From Lachnospiraceae bacterium (lineage in GTDB: Bacteria; Bacillota; Clostridia; Lachnospirales; Lachnospiraceae): a stretch of DNA of 7,510 bases. The notes under the pieces were generated by a model, which was given only the letters and a program-made list of their open reading frames with translations, was not told the DNA's origin and ran no database searches. Within the stretch, counting starts at the first letter, position 1. Every line of letters begins with the position of its first letter. The stretch lies in NCBI GenBank assembly GCA_022790905.1, contig JAAVYC010000022.1, forward strand, positions 1-7,510, read 5' to 3'. The position numbers and the translations under genes were made by a program. Shown here piece by piece: positions 1 to 6,036 of the stretch.

Positions 1-79
1 CACAACTTATTTTTTCCTGAATCGCTTTCGTATGGCGAAGTTCCAGCACCTCTTTGATCTCCTTTTCTGGCACCTCCAT
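1..79 (-). CDS. thiF: ThiS adenylyltransferase ThiF, N-terminal fragment (runs off the window)
   Basis: Only the first 26 codons are present; the gene continues beyond base 1. The peptide starts MEVPEKEIKEVLELRHTKAI. The RHT followed by an amphipathic helix resembles the segment that precedes the nucleotide-binding glycine motif of small clostridial ThiF/MoeB/HesA-family E1-like proteins. That glycine motif itself lies outside the window. ThiF adenylates the C-terminal glycine of ThiS so that it can be converted to a thiocarboxylate for thiazole synthesis in the cytoplasm. The ATG at 77-79 is only three bases after the thiS stop codon, with a purine-rich Shine-Dalgarno (86-95) inside the end of thiS, so the two are almost certainly translationally coupled. 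The identification rests on a short peptide plus context. ThiG is disfavoured because the N-terminus does not look like it. Confidence 0.7.
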   Translation of the reverse strand, partial: MEVPEKEIKEVLELRHTKAIQEKISC

Positions 80-82
80 CTC

Positions 83-277
83 TCACCCTCCTCCCACAAA
101 ACTCACGATCTCCAAAACATCACCATCCTGCAAAATTTTCTTTTCATACTCTGCTCTTGGCACAATTTCTTCATTGCACTCCACAGCAATTTTTTCTTTC
201 TGGTAACCGTTTTCTGTCAGTAATTCGATCAATATTTTACCATCTGCTTCCATTTTCTCTCCATTTACCTGTACCAT
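83..277 (-). CDS. thiS: Sulfur carrier protein ThiS
   Basis: This is a 64-residue ubiquitin-like (beta-grasp) sulfur carrier. It begins MVQVNGEKME, has the central run AVECNEEIVPRAEY typical of ThiS, and ends DGDVLEIVSFVGGG. The terminal Gly-Gly is the site that ThiF adenylates and that is then thiocarboxylated. The sulfur is delivered to thiazole synthase ThiG for thiamine biosynthesis. The length is normal for the family. I chose the ATG at 275-277 because AGGAGG (284-289) sits just upstream; the in-frame GTG at 302-304 has no such site and would add a basic tail foreign to the family. MoaD is the main alternative, but MoaD is longer and the VPR-EY/EIV-FVGGG pattern is ThiS. thiF follows after three bases. 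No TPP riboswitch is apparent in the leader. Confidence 0.93.
   Translation of the reverse strand: MVQVNGEKMEADGKILIELLTENGYQKEKIAVECNEEIVPRAEYEKKILQDGDVLEIVSFVGGG
86..95 (-). promoter_or_regulatory. Shine-Dalgarno of thiF, formed by the thiS Gly-Gly-Gly codons
   Basis: On the minus strand the last thiS codons read GGA GGA GGG followed by TGA, and the thiF ATG comes six bases after this purine run. The codons for the functional C-terminal glycines of ThiS therefore also form the ribosome-binding site of thiF. Confidence 0.75.
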
Positions 278-283
278 TGAAAA

Positions 284-289
284 CCTCCT
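284..289 (-). promoter_or_regulatory. Shine-Dalgarno of thiS (decides the start)
   Basis: A perfect AGGAGG on the minus strand lies six bases before the ATG at 275-277. It supports that start over the upstream in-frame GTG at 302-304. Confidence 0.85.
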
Positions 290-325
290 ACATTTTTTGA
301 TCACTTTACTGCGCCAAATACAGTC

Positions 326-353
326 ATATTAATGACACTTTCTGTTCGTACAA
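326..353 (-). promoter_or_regulatory. Possible weak promoter of the thiS-thiF operon with a small dyad
   Basis: On the minus strand a TTGTAC box (348-353) is followed after 16 bases by TAATAT (326-331), which would start transcription about 40 bases before thiS. A 5-bp dyad, GTCAT/ATGAC (323-336, four-base centre), overlaps the -10 box and could be an operator. Both hexamers are imperfect, so this is only a candidate. It is placed here because the terminator at 428-481 means the thi genes need their own promoter. The rest of 278-427 shows no other structure and no TPP-riboswitch core sequence such as CTGAGA. Confidence 0.25.
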
Positions 354-427
354 ATGCGCATATTATTTTTATTCTACAGGAAGATACGTTCACGCTTCAG
401 TATGACAGGATCTTTTCTATAGAATAA

Positions 428-481
428 AAAAACCACACGAAGCAATACACCCGCGGTGGTGTACCCCTTCGTGTGGTTTTT
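428..481 (-). terminator. Two-tier intrinsic terminator, probably bidirectional
   Basis: A 15-bp perfect outer stem (428-442 with 467-481, core CCACACGAAG/CTTCGTGTGG) encloses a 3x3 internal loop and a 6-bp inner stem (446-451 with 458-463) around a short GC-rich tip. On the minus strand the structure ends in a run of seven T (complement of 426-432), ideal for ending transcription from the flavoprotein gene whose stop lies about 76 bases upstream. On the plus strand it ends in five T, so it could also work in that direction. It separates the flavoprotein unit from the thi operon. Bases 482-557 hold nothing else I can name. Confidence 0.92.
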
Positions 482-557
482 CACACTCTAGTATCTATTC
501 TAGTTATTTTCTATCTATCTGTCAAGCCTTTGGTAAATCTTAACACCAGAATACTTT

Positions 558-2027
558 CTATTTGTTCTCCTGCTGCTTTTTGTAATAATTTATAAACTCC
601 TGGCTTCCCACTCTCGTAGCGCCTTCCTTTTCCACGTCGGTTCGGATATCGATCTCTATGCCATATTCCCGCTCCATGATCTCTTTAAAGCGCGGACGGC
701 AAAACATTCCCTGACAATATCCCATAGAAGCACGTGTTCTTCTTTTCACCGCATCCACGGAAGTCAACTGAATTCCACGATGCAGACAGTCTACAATTGT
801 TCCTTCTTCCACCTGTTCACAGCGGCAAATCATCTTTTCCGGGCAAGACGGAATGTCAAGGAGTTTATTGACCTCCTCAAAAGAACGCATCTGTTCTTTT
901 TTCTGGATAATCGGCGCGCGATACGGATCATAAGAGACATCCTCTTTTAGCTCCAGCCCCTGCTTTTGCAATTCTTCCACCATCATATCGGCAATAGCTG
1001 GGGAAGAGGTGAGTCCCGGCGACTGGATCCCCGCCGCATTCAAAAATCCATCGGTCTTAGTTCTTCCAACAATAAAATCGTCCGTGGACGAGACTGCGCG
1101 CACACCGGTAAAGCTTCGGATAAACTGCATTGGATCAAATTTGTCCGTGGTGTGAAGTCCCTCCTGATAAATCTTCCAGAGACGATCTATGTGCGTACTT
1201 CGATCCATGGTTCCCTCTTCGTCGATGGCATCCGGTCCCAGTAACAGATTTCCGTGATAAGTGGATGTCACCAAAATCCCCTTTCCCATCTTAGATGGCA
1301 TCTGGAACACAACGGTATTGAGTGCACTTCCAGTTCCCCTTGCAAAGAGAAGGTACTCACCGGAACGCGGGCGAATATCAAATGTCTTCCCGTTGACCAT
1401 CTGATCCACTTTATCAGAAAAAAGTCCCGCCGCATTGATGACAAAACGGCTCTCAAAATCCTCTTTCTCTGTGTGAACAACAAAATAACCTTCTTTTTTC
1501 TCAATTCCCTCTACTTGTGTATTTAAAAATAGCTTTGCTCCATTGCGAATTGCATTTTCCGCCATGGCAATTGCCATCTCGTACGGGGAGCAGACACCTG
1601 CCCCTTCACAATACAATGCATACTTGACCTCCGGATTGATATTTGGATCTAGCTCTAAGATTTCTTCTCTGTTTAAAATTTTTAAATCCGTCAGTCCATT
1701 TTTCTTTCCATTTTCCATCATAGACTCTAATTTGGAAAGATCTTCCTCATCCATTGTGATGACTAAACTGCCAATTTTTTGAAAGCCAAAATTTAGCTCT
1801 TTGTTCAGCTGTTCAAACTGTATTCGTCCTTTGTAACACAGACGACCTTTTAATTTTGCATTCGCCTCCGCATAGCCCCCGTGAACAATGGCGCTGTTTG
1901 CCTTTGTCGAACCCATCGCCACATCATCTTCTTTTTCCAGCATTGCAAGGGACAATTGATACCTCGACAACCGTCTCGCGATAGAAGTTCCCACAATTCC
2001 AGCTCCTATAATCAATACATCATACAT
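558..2027 (-). CDS. FAD-dependent oxidoreductase (GlpA/LhgO-like) with C-terminal BFD-type [2Fe-2S] domain
   Basis: This is a 489-residue cytoplasmic flavoprotein. Residues 1-35 form an FAD-binding Rossmann motif (GAGIVG at 8-13, acidic E31 at the end of strand 2). They are followed by the DAO-family signature around SAIVHGGY and, near residue 350, the typical C-terminal FAD run with VGRT and AAGIQSPGLTSSPAIA. A BFD-like domain follows with Cys401, Cys403, Cys438 and Cys443 (CxC, 34 residues, Cx4C), expected to bind [2Fe-2S]. This architecture is shared by anaerobic glycerol-3-phosphate dehydrogenase GlpA and related clostridial 2-hydroxyacid/amine oxidoreductases; the substrate cannot be decided here. 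I chose the ATG at 2025-2027 because GAGGTGA lies just upstream; the GTG at 2049-2051 adds eight unrelated residues. The usual partner genes (second flavoprotein, DUF1667) are not next to it on either side. The stop is TAG, with a backup in-frame TAA at 540-542. Confidence 0.9.
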   Translation of the reverse strand: MYDVLIIGAGIVGTSIARRLSRYQLSLAMLEKEDDVAMGSTKANSAIVHGGYAEANAKLKGRLCYKGRIQFEQLNKELNFGFQKIGSLVITMDEEDLSKLESMMENGKKNGLTDLKILNREEILELDPNINPEVKYALYCEGAGVCSPYEMAIAMAENAIRNGAKLFLNTQVEGIEKKEGYFVVHTEKEDFESRFVINAAGLFSDKVDQMVNGKTFDIRPRSGEYLLFARGTGSALNTVVFQMPSKMGKGILVTSTYHGNLLLGPDAIDEEGTMDRSTHIDRLWKIYQEGLHTTDKFDPMQFIRSFTGVRAVSSTDDFIVGRTKTDGFLNAAGIQSPGLTSSPAIADMMVEELQKQGLELKEDVSYDPYRAPIIQKKEQMRSFEEVNKLLDIPSCPEKMICRCEQVEEGTIVDCLHRGIQLTSVDAVKRRTRASMGYCQGMFCRPRFKEIMEREYGIEIDIRTDVEKEGATRVGSQEFINYYKKQQENK

Positions 2028-2031
2028 AAAA

Positions 2032-2038
2032 TCACCTC
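2032..2038 (-). promoter_or_regulatory. Shine-Dalgarno of the FAD oxidoreductase (decides the start)
   Basis: The minus strand reads GAGGTGA four bases before the ATG at 2025-2027. The alternative GTG at 2049-2051 has no comparable site, and its extra codons simply translate this ribosome-binding region. Confidence 0.75.
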
Positions 2039-2105
2039 TTCCCTTCCTCACTTATTATGTTCTCTTTTACCTATCTTATCCTGCTATTCCAATTTCACAG
2101 TCACA

Positions 2106-2633
2106 TTATATTTCATTTTCAATCCGAATCTGACATGCTCTCATCGCCTCTAAAGCTGTCTTATGGCTCTTAGGAGTAACCCCTGCACAACAGGAAGCGT
2201 CTACCACAATCTCTACCTCTGGTAAAAATGCTTTCGCTAACATTGCATTGGAAATCACACAGATATCTGTGCAAAGTCCTACAAACGTTATGCTTTTTAA
2301 TGGATCATTCTGGTGCTCTATTTTCAACATCTCACTCAGTTCCACAGAACCAAACGCCATTTTTTCAATCACAGCCTCGCTTTTACACCGCTCTAATTCC
2401 GGATGAATCTGCCAGCCCCGTGTATTCCTAATACAATGAGATATCGGAAGATTACGTCCCTCTTGGGTATCGGGATAATTCTCTCTATGAGTATCTTGAG
2501 TGAAAAATGTCTTTCCAGAAAAATCCTGAATTTTTTCCTTCACTTTTGGCACAATAGCCAAAGCTTCCTCACTCCCAAGCGTACCATCTATAAAATCATT
2601 CTGCATATCCACTACCACTAAAATATCCTGCAT
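2106..2633 (-). CDS. Isochorismatase-family cysteine hydrolase, probable nicotinamidase
   Basis: This 175-residue protein is of normal length for the family and has one alpha/beta hydrolase domain. The catalytic triad is readable: Asp9 in VVDMQNDF, Lys91 in IEKMAFGS and the nucleophile Cys125 in GLCTDICVISNA. Asp47, His49 (FTQDTH) and His66 match the metal-binding residues of nicotinamidase PncA, so nicotinamide to nicotinate plus ammonia in NAD salvage is the favoured reaction. Other cysteine amidohydrolases of the superfamily share this pattern, so I give no symbol. The start is an ATG with a weak GAGAGGG site a few bases upstream. The gene lies 65 bases after the end of the kinase reading frame and 78 bases before the flavoprotein. 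No terminator is seen in either gap, which is compatible with co-transcription. The stop is TAA. Confidence 0.88.
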   Translation of the reverse strand: MQDILVVVDMQNDFIDGTLGSEEALAIVPKVKEKIQDFSGKTFFTQDTHRENYPDTQEGRNLPISHCIRNTRGWQIHPELERCKSEAVIEKMAFGSVELSEMLKIEHQNDPLKSITFVGLCTDICVISNAMLAKAFLPEVEIVVDASCCAGVTPKSHKTALEAMRACQIRIENEI

Positions 2634-2698
2634 AATTTCCCTCTCCCGTCCACATTTGATAAAATACAGACATGTCCTTTTGACTCATACCGATCGTA

Positions 2699-3343
2699 TT
2701 ATGCCAATATTTGATCTAATGTCTTAAATAATTTCTGCACATCAATTGGTTTCGCCAAATGGCCATTCATACCACACCTTAAGGCTTCCTGCCGATCCTC
2801 ATCAAATGCATTTGCCGTCATTGCCAAAATCGGTATCGATGCCAGTTCCTTATTTTCCAATTCACGAATTGCCTTTGTCGCCTCATATCCATTCATCACT
2901 GGCATACGAACATCCATAAGAATCATTTGATAATATCCCGGTTCTGAATTTTTCAACATCTCTACCGCAATCTGCCCGTTTCCTGCAACTTCCGACAAAA
3001 ATCCGGCATCTCCTAAAATGGCAGTTGCAATCTCCTGATTCAGCTCATTATCCTCTGCCAGTAAAATACGTCCTGTTCGTGCCTGTACTAACGGTTTCTC
3101 CTCGTTCTCGTCTTCCTCTTCTTTTTCCCCTGCTTCCACAATAGACTGTAAGCAAGTTTTTAATTCTGATAAAAACAGCGGTTTGCTGCAAAACGCCGTG
3201 ACACCAGCCTCTTTTGCCTCATTCTCAATATCGGACCAGTCGTATGCCGTTAACACAATGATGGATACATCTTCACCTATTTCTTTTCGGATTCTGCGTG
3301 TAACCTCCACCCCATTCATATCGGGCAGCAACCAATCTATAAT
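2699..3343 (-). pseudogene. Severed C-terminal part of the hybrid kinase: rest of REC1 plus REC2
   Basis: This stretch continues the kinase reading frame in the same frame directly after the TAG at 3344-3346. It begins Ile-Ile-Asp-Trp, where the Asp (codon 3335-3337) is the expected phosphoacceptor of the first receiver. It then runs through PDMNGVEVTRRIR, LTAYDW and the conserved CSKP lysine. An acidic linker (EKEEEDENEE) leads to a second, complete receiver with LLAEDN, phosphoacceptor Asp in LMDVRMP, MTAN and AKP lysine, ending at TAA 2699-2701. No good restart signal exists: the first candidate starts (TTG 3329-3331, ATG 3317-3319) lack a convincing Shine-Dalgarno. The part is therefore probably silent unless the TAG is suppressed or the stop is an assembly error. 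All key REC2 residues are intact, so the break looks recent. Confidence 0.85.
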
Positions 3344-3348
3344 CTATA
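3335..3348. repeat. Perfect 7-bp tandem direct repeat at the premature stop
   Basis: The plus strand reads atctata twice in a row (3335-3341 and 3342-3348); on the minus strand this is TATAGAT twice. The first minus-strand copy contains the TAG stop and the second ends in the GAT codon of the REC1 phosphoacceptor aspartate. Confidence 0.9.
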
Positions 3349-5848
3349 CCCCGTACCTATCGCCGCGTGTCACCGCCTGATGTGTGCGCAATACCGCTTC
3401 CTTTCCTGAAAGCGTCCATTCTGCACGCATTCCAATCTGCTGAAGCATATAGGATACACTGTCACAGGTATTAAAATCATCATCTACAACCAGTGCTCTA
3501 CAGTTTTTCAACTGTGGAATATCTTGCGGCTCTTTCGCGTCAGTACGCAGCCGGAATGTAAAAGCAACATTGACTTCCGTACCCACTCCTTGCTCACTTT
3601 TTACCTCAATGGTACCATTCATCATATCCACAATATTTTTTGTAATTGCCATTCCAAGACCAGTTCCCTGAATGCCGCTATTCGTGCTGCTCGTCTCCCT
3701 CTCGAATGGCTCAAAAATATGTGACACAAATTCCTCACTCATTCCGATTCCGGTATCTTTGATACAGAATTCATAATTGGCATGGCCGTCCGGCGCTCCG
3801 GCCTTTTCTATAATCCGCATGCTGACAATACCGCCTGCTCCCGTATATTTTACGGCATTGCTGAGCAAATTCAAAAGTACCTGATTTAATCGCAATTTAT
3901 CACAATAGATATCCTCGTCTAAAACATCCACCGCATCAATATATAATTCCAACTGTTTTGCATGAATATCCGCCTGCAAAATATTGCGTAATCCATGTAA
4001 AATATCCGGCAGACAACACGGTTTTTCGTCCAAACGTATCTTCCCGCTCTCAATACGACTCATATCTAAAACATCATTAATCAGACTCAACAAATGATTT
4101 CCCGACGTCAAAATCTTCTCAAGATGTTCTTTTACCTGTTCTTTATGGTCAATATGTGCAATGGCCAGTGCTGTAAACCCTACAATTGCATTCATCGGTG
4201 TCCGAATATCATGCGACATATTGGAAAGGAACACACTTTTGGCCTTGTTTGCCCTATTCGCCTGCAAAAGCGCATCCTCCAGCATATTTTTCTGTTCCAT
4301 TTCATTGCGGATTTCCTCATCTACACTGCGGAATCCCAAAACAATGCCATGATTTCTCTCCCAGGTTCCCGCACGTACTACTTTCATCTGGAAATAGAGT
4401 GTTTTCCCATTTCTGGCAGTCCGATAATTCACATGGTATACTTTCTTTTCTGCCAATTCTTCTTTTATCTTTTCAACAGAAAAAGCCTGAATAAGCATAT
4501 CCCGATCATCTTTATATACAAATTCATCTATGTAACGCTTCAGACTCTCCTCCAGAGAGATCTCCCCGTCAAAAATAGAGTAAAGTTTTTCCTCATTACT
4601 CTCAGCATTCTGTATCAGTTTTCCCTCGCCAGTGTCCAGATTAAAAAAGCAAACTAGATTATAATCTATACTCAGCGCCTGGATCAATTCCATCTGGAAT
4701 CTCTCATTCCTTTTTTCCTGCAACTTCTGCTCCGTGCAGTCTAAAAGAAAGCGCTGATAAATCAACTCTCCATTCTCTCTCAAAAGCTTAACATTGCCCA
4801 TGACATGCAAAATCTCTCCATTTTTATGCTGTACACGGTACGACACACTGACACTGTCTTCCTCTTTTTCCAATGTCTGTATACACGCTCTGAGCTTTTC
4901 TCTATCTTCCTCCATGACAGTAGGAGCAACCAGCTGAAACCCATCTTCCATCAACTCTTTTAAGGAATCATATCCCAAAATCTTAAGGGCAGCCCTATTG
5001 GCACTCAAAACCTGTACACCATCTAATGTATGGCGCATCACTCCGCAATCTATCGTAGTAAAAATAGTCTCCAGCGTCTCATTCTTTTTTATGATTTCTT
5101 GTTCATAGGCACGTTCCTGTGTCACATCAATTGCCACGCCTACCGTACCCATTACATTTCCGTCCAAATTATACAGCGGAGATTTATAAGTGGTAAGTGT
5201 TCTCATACCTTCTCCTGTTGTAATTACTTCCTCGGACACACAGGTTTCCTGCTTTCTCATTACCTCCAACTCTGATTCGATGCAGGCCGGATCATCATGT
5301 TCCACATCCCAGATATAGGCATGGCTTTGCCCCTCCACCTGTTCTTTTGTTTTATTCACAACTTTGCAAAAACTGTCATTTACTTTTTCATGAATGCCGT
5401 TCTTATCTTTATACCAAATGAGATTTGGAATATTATTAATCGTAGATTCAAAATAGTGGCTGGTCTCCCAAAAATCTTTGCTCATCTTATATGTCTGCTG
5501 CCATCTGAGAAAACGGAATCGTATCTCCTCCCCTGTCATGGGCAACGTCCATATATCTCTTACTTCGGACAAATCATTTGCCAAAAGTGCCGTCTGTTCC
5601 CTATTTGCAAGTAAAATTAGTTCTGATTTTTCATTTTTACTCAACATCAGGATTTGTAATGCTTCTTTCGCATCGATATCTTGCAAATTTGCAAAAATCA
5701 CATCCGCTTGAGCTGTCAATATTTCTTCTAATTCGACACTCTCACATACTTCATGTGTAAAATGCTCCAGTGGAGACATCTCCTTTATAATCTCGAATGC
5801 CTGGCACTGCTGACCTGTTAAATAAAAATGAAGATGACAATGATACAT
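3344..5848 (-). CDS. PAS-domain hybrid sensor histidine kinase, truncated by an in-frame TAG in REC1
   Basis: 834 residues are read to the TAG; the same frame continues to a full 1049 codons. There is no transmembrane segment, so it is a soluble sensor. Residues 1-125 look like a degenerate receiver (Asn54 at the phosphoacceptor position, Leu102 where KP lysine is usual). Three PAS-like regions follow at about 132-245, 255-375 and 390-512, then a coiled linker. The HisKA box has His546 in SHDIRTPMNAI. The HATPase has an N box around Asn664, G1 DTGIGM at 698-703, F box FEPF and G2 GTGLGM at 728-733. REC1 starts at about 784 with VVDDD and is cut at residue 834, just before its phosphoacceptor. 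The ATG at 5846-5848 has GGGGAGGA nearby. Kinase and ATP sites are intact, so the product may autophosphorylate but cannot relay to its own receivers. The ligand is unknown. Confidence 0.92.
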   Translation of the reverse strand: MYHCHLHFYLTGQQCQAFEIIKEMSPLEHFTHEVCESVELEEILTAQADVIFANLQDIDAKEALQILMLSKNEKSELILLANREQTALLANDLSEVRDIWTLPMTGEEIRFRFLRWQQTYKMSKDFWETSHYFESTINNIPNLIWYKDKNGIHEKVNDSFCKVVNKTKEQVEGQSHAYIWDVEHDDPACIESELEVMRKQETCVSEEVITTGEGMRTLTTYKSPLYNLDGNVMGTVGVAIDVTQERAYEQEIIKKNETLETIFTTIDCGVMRHTLDGVQVLSANRAALKILGYDSLKELMEDGFQLVAPTVMEEDREKLRACIQTLEKEEDSVSVSYRVQHKNGEILHVMGNVKLLRENGELIYQRFLLDCTEQKLQEKRNERFQMELIQALSIDYNLVCFFNLDTGEGKLIQNAESNEEKLYSIFDGEISLEESLKRYIDEFVYKDDRDMLIQAFSVEKIKEELAEKKVYHVNYRTARNGKTLYFQMKVVRAGTWERNHGIVLGFRSVDEEIRNEMEQKNMLEDALLQANRANKAKSVFLSNMSHDIRTPMNAIVGFTALAIAHIDHKEQVKEHLEKILTSGNHLLSLINDVLDMSRIESGKIRLDEKPCCLPDILHGLRNILQADIHAKQLELYIDAVDVLDEDIYCDKLRLNQVLLNLLSNAVKYTGAGGIVSMRIIEKAGAPDGHANYEFCIKDTGIGMSEEFVSHIFEPFERETSSTNSGIQGTGLGMAITKNIVDMMNGTIEVKSEQGVGTEVNVAFTFRLRTDAKEPQDIPQLKNCRALVVDDDFNTCDSVSYMLQQIGMRAEWTLSGKEAVLRTHQAVTRGDRYGV

Positions 5849-5903
5849 ATCTGTTTCCTCCCCTTATTTTGCAGATTCTCTACCTAATCATATATTTCAA
5901 CTC

Positions 5904-5942
5904 AATGGCGCTAATCTGATACAAGTTCAAATTGGCGCCATT
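5904..5942. promoter_or_regulatory. Long GC-centred dyad in the kinase leader
   Basis: AATGGCGCTAAT (5904-5915) and ATTGGCGCCATT (5931-5942) form a 12-bp inverted repeat with one G-T wobble and a 15-base centre. The right arm contains the perfect palindrome TGGCGCCA (5933-5940) and the left arm a near copy, TGGCGCTA (5906-5913), with centres 27 bp apart. It lies downstream of the promoter start point, within the leader of about 130 bases of the kinase mRNA. On the minus strand no T-run follows, so it is not a good terminator for ilvB or the kinase. On the plus strand a T-rich stretch follows, but no plus-strand gene is known. It could be a repressor operator pair or an RNA leader hairpin. Confidence 0.55.
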
Positions 5943-5985
5943 CAATTACTTTTTTCTATAAAACAACGATATGTTTATCTTTGTT

Positions 5986-6014
5986 ATTGTAACAATTGTA
6001 TGAATTGATGTCAA
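5986..6014 (-). promoter_or_regulatory. Strong sigma-A promoter of the histidine kinase gene
   Basis: On the minus strand a perfect TTGACA (6009-6014) is followed after exactly 17 bases by TACAAT (5986-5991), with an extended TG element one base before the -10 box. Transcription would start near 5979, giving a leader of about 130 bases. An 11-bp inverted repeat, ATTGT-T-ACAAT (5986-5996), overlaps the -10 box and might be an operator. The promoter lies 22 bases after the ilvB stop codon, so the kinase is an independent unit even if ilvB transcripts read through. No terminator for ilvB is visible between 6036 and 6015. Confidence 0.85.
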
Positions 6015-6036
6015 TATTCATGGGCTTTTTACTGCC

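Noticed and set aside
1268..1504. 78-codon minus-strand open frame inside the flavoprotein gene
   Set aside because: It is an out-of-frame overlap with the well-conserved flavoprotein and has low-complexity basic composition.
2105..2110. Perfect TATAAT on the minus strand at the end of the hydrolase gene, a possible promoter for the flavoprotein
   Set aside because: No acceptable -35 box lies 16-18 bases upstream, and in AT-rich DNA such a hexamer occurs by chance.
2596..2688. 30-codon minus-strand open frame before and overlapping the cysteine hydrolase start
   Set aside because: No Shine-Dalgarno precedes its ATG, it is short, and its second half only reads the hydrolase gene in another frame.
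2669..2700. Short palindromes GACATGTC and CGATCG in the gap between kinase and hydrolase
   Set aside because: They are 6-8 bp, unrelated to each other and not placed on a recognisable promoter; likely chance.
3344..3346. TAG as a pyrrolysine or other recoded codon in the kinase
   Set aside because: Nothing in the window supports recoding: no tRNA or structured element is seen, the site is in a non-methylamine protein, and TAG ends another gene here. A nonsense mutation or sequencing error is simpler.
3335..3348. Phase-variation switch by slippage of the 7-bp repeat
   Set aside because: Both halves of the kinase are already in the same frame, so gain or loss of one 7-bp unit would shift the frame and not restore the protein.
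4094..4657. 187-codon plus-strand open frame inside the kinase gene
   Set aside because: It is antisense to the HisKA/PAS coding region, has no recognisable domain and no convincing ribosome-binding site; it is a shadow of the minus-strand gene.
5904..5942. Terminator for ilvB
   Set aside because: On the minus strand the stem has a C-A mismatch and is not followed by a T-run, and it lies downstream of the strong kinase promoter.
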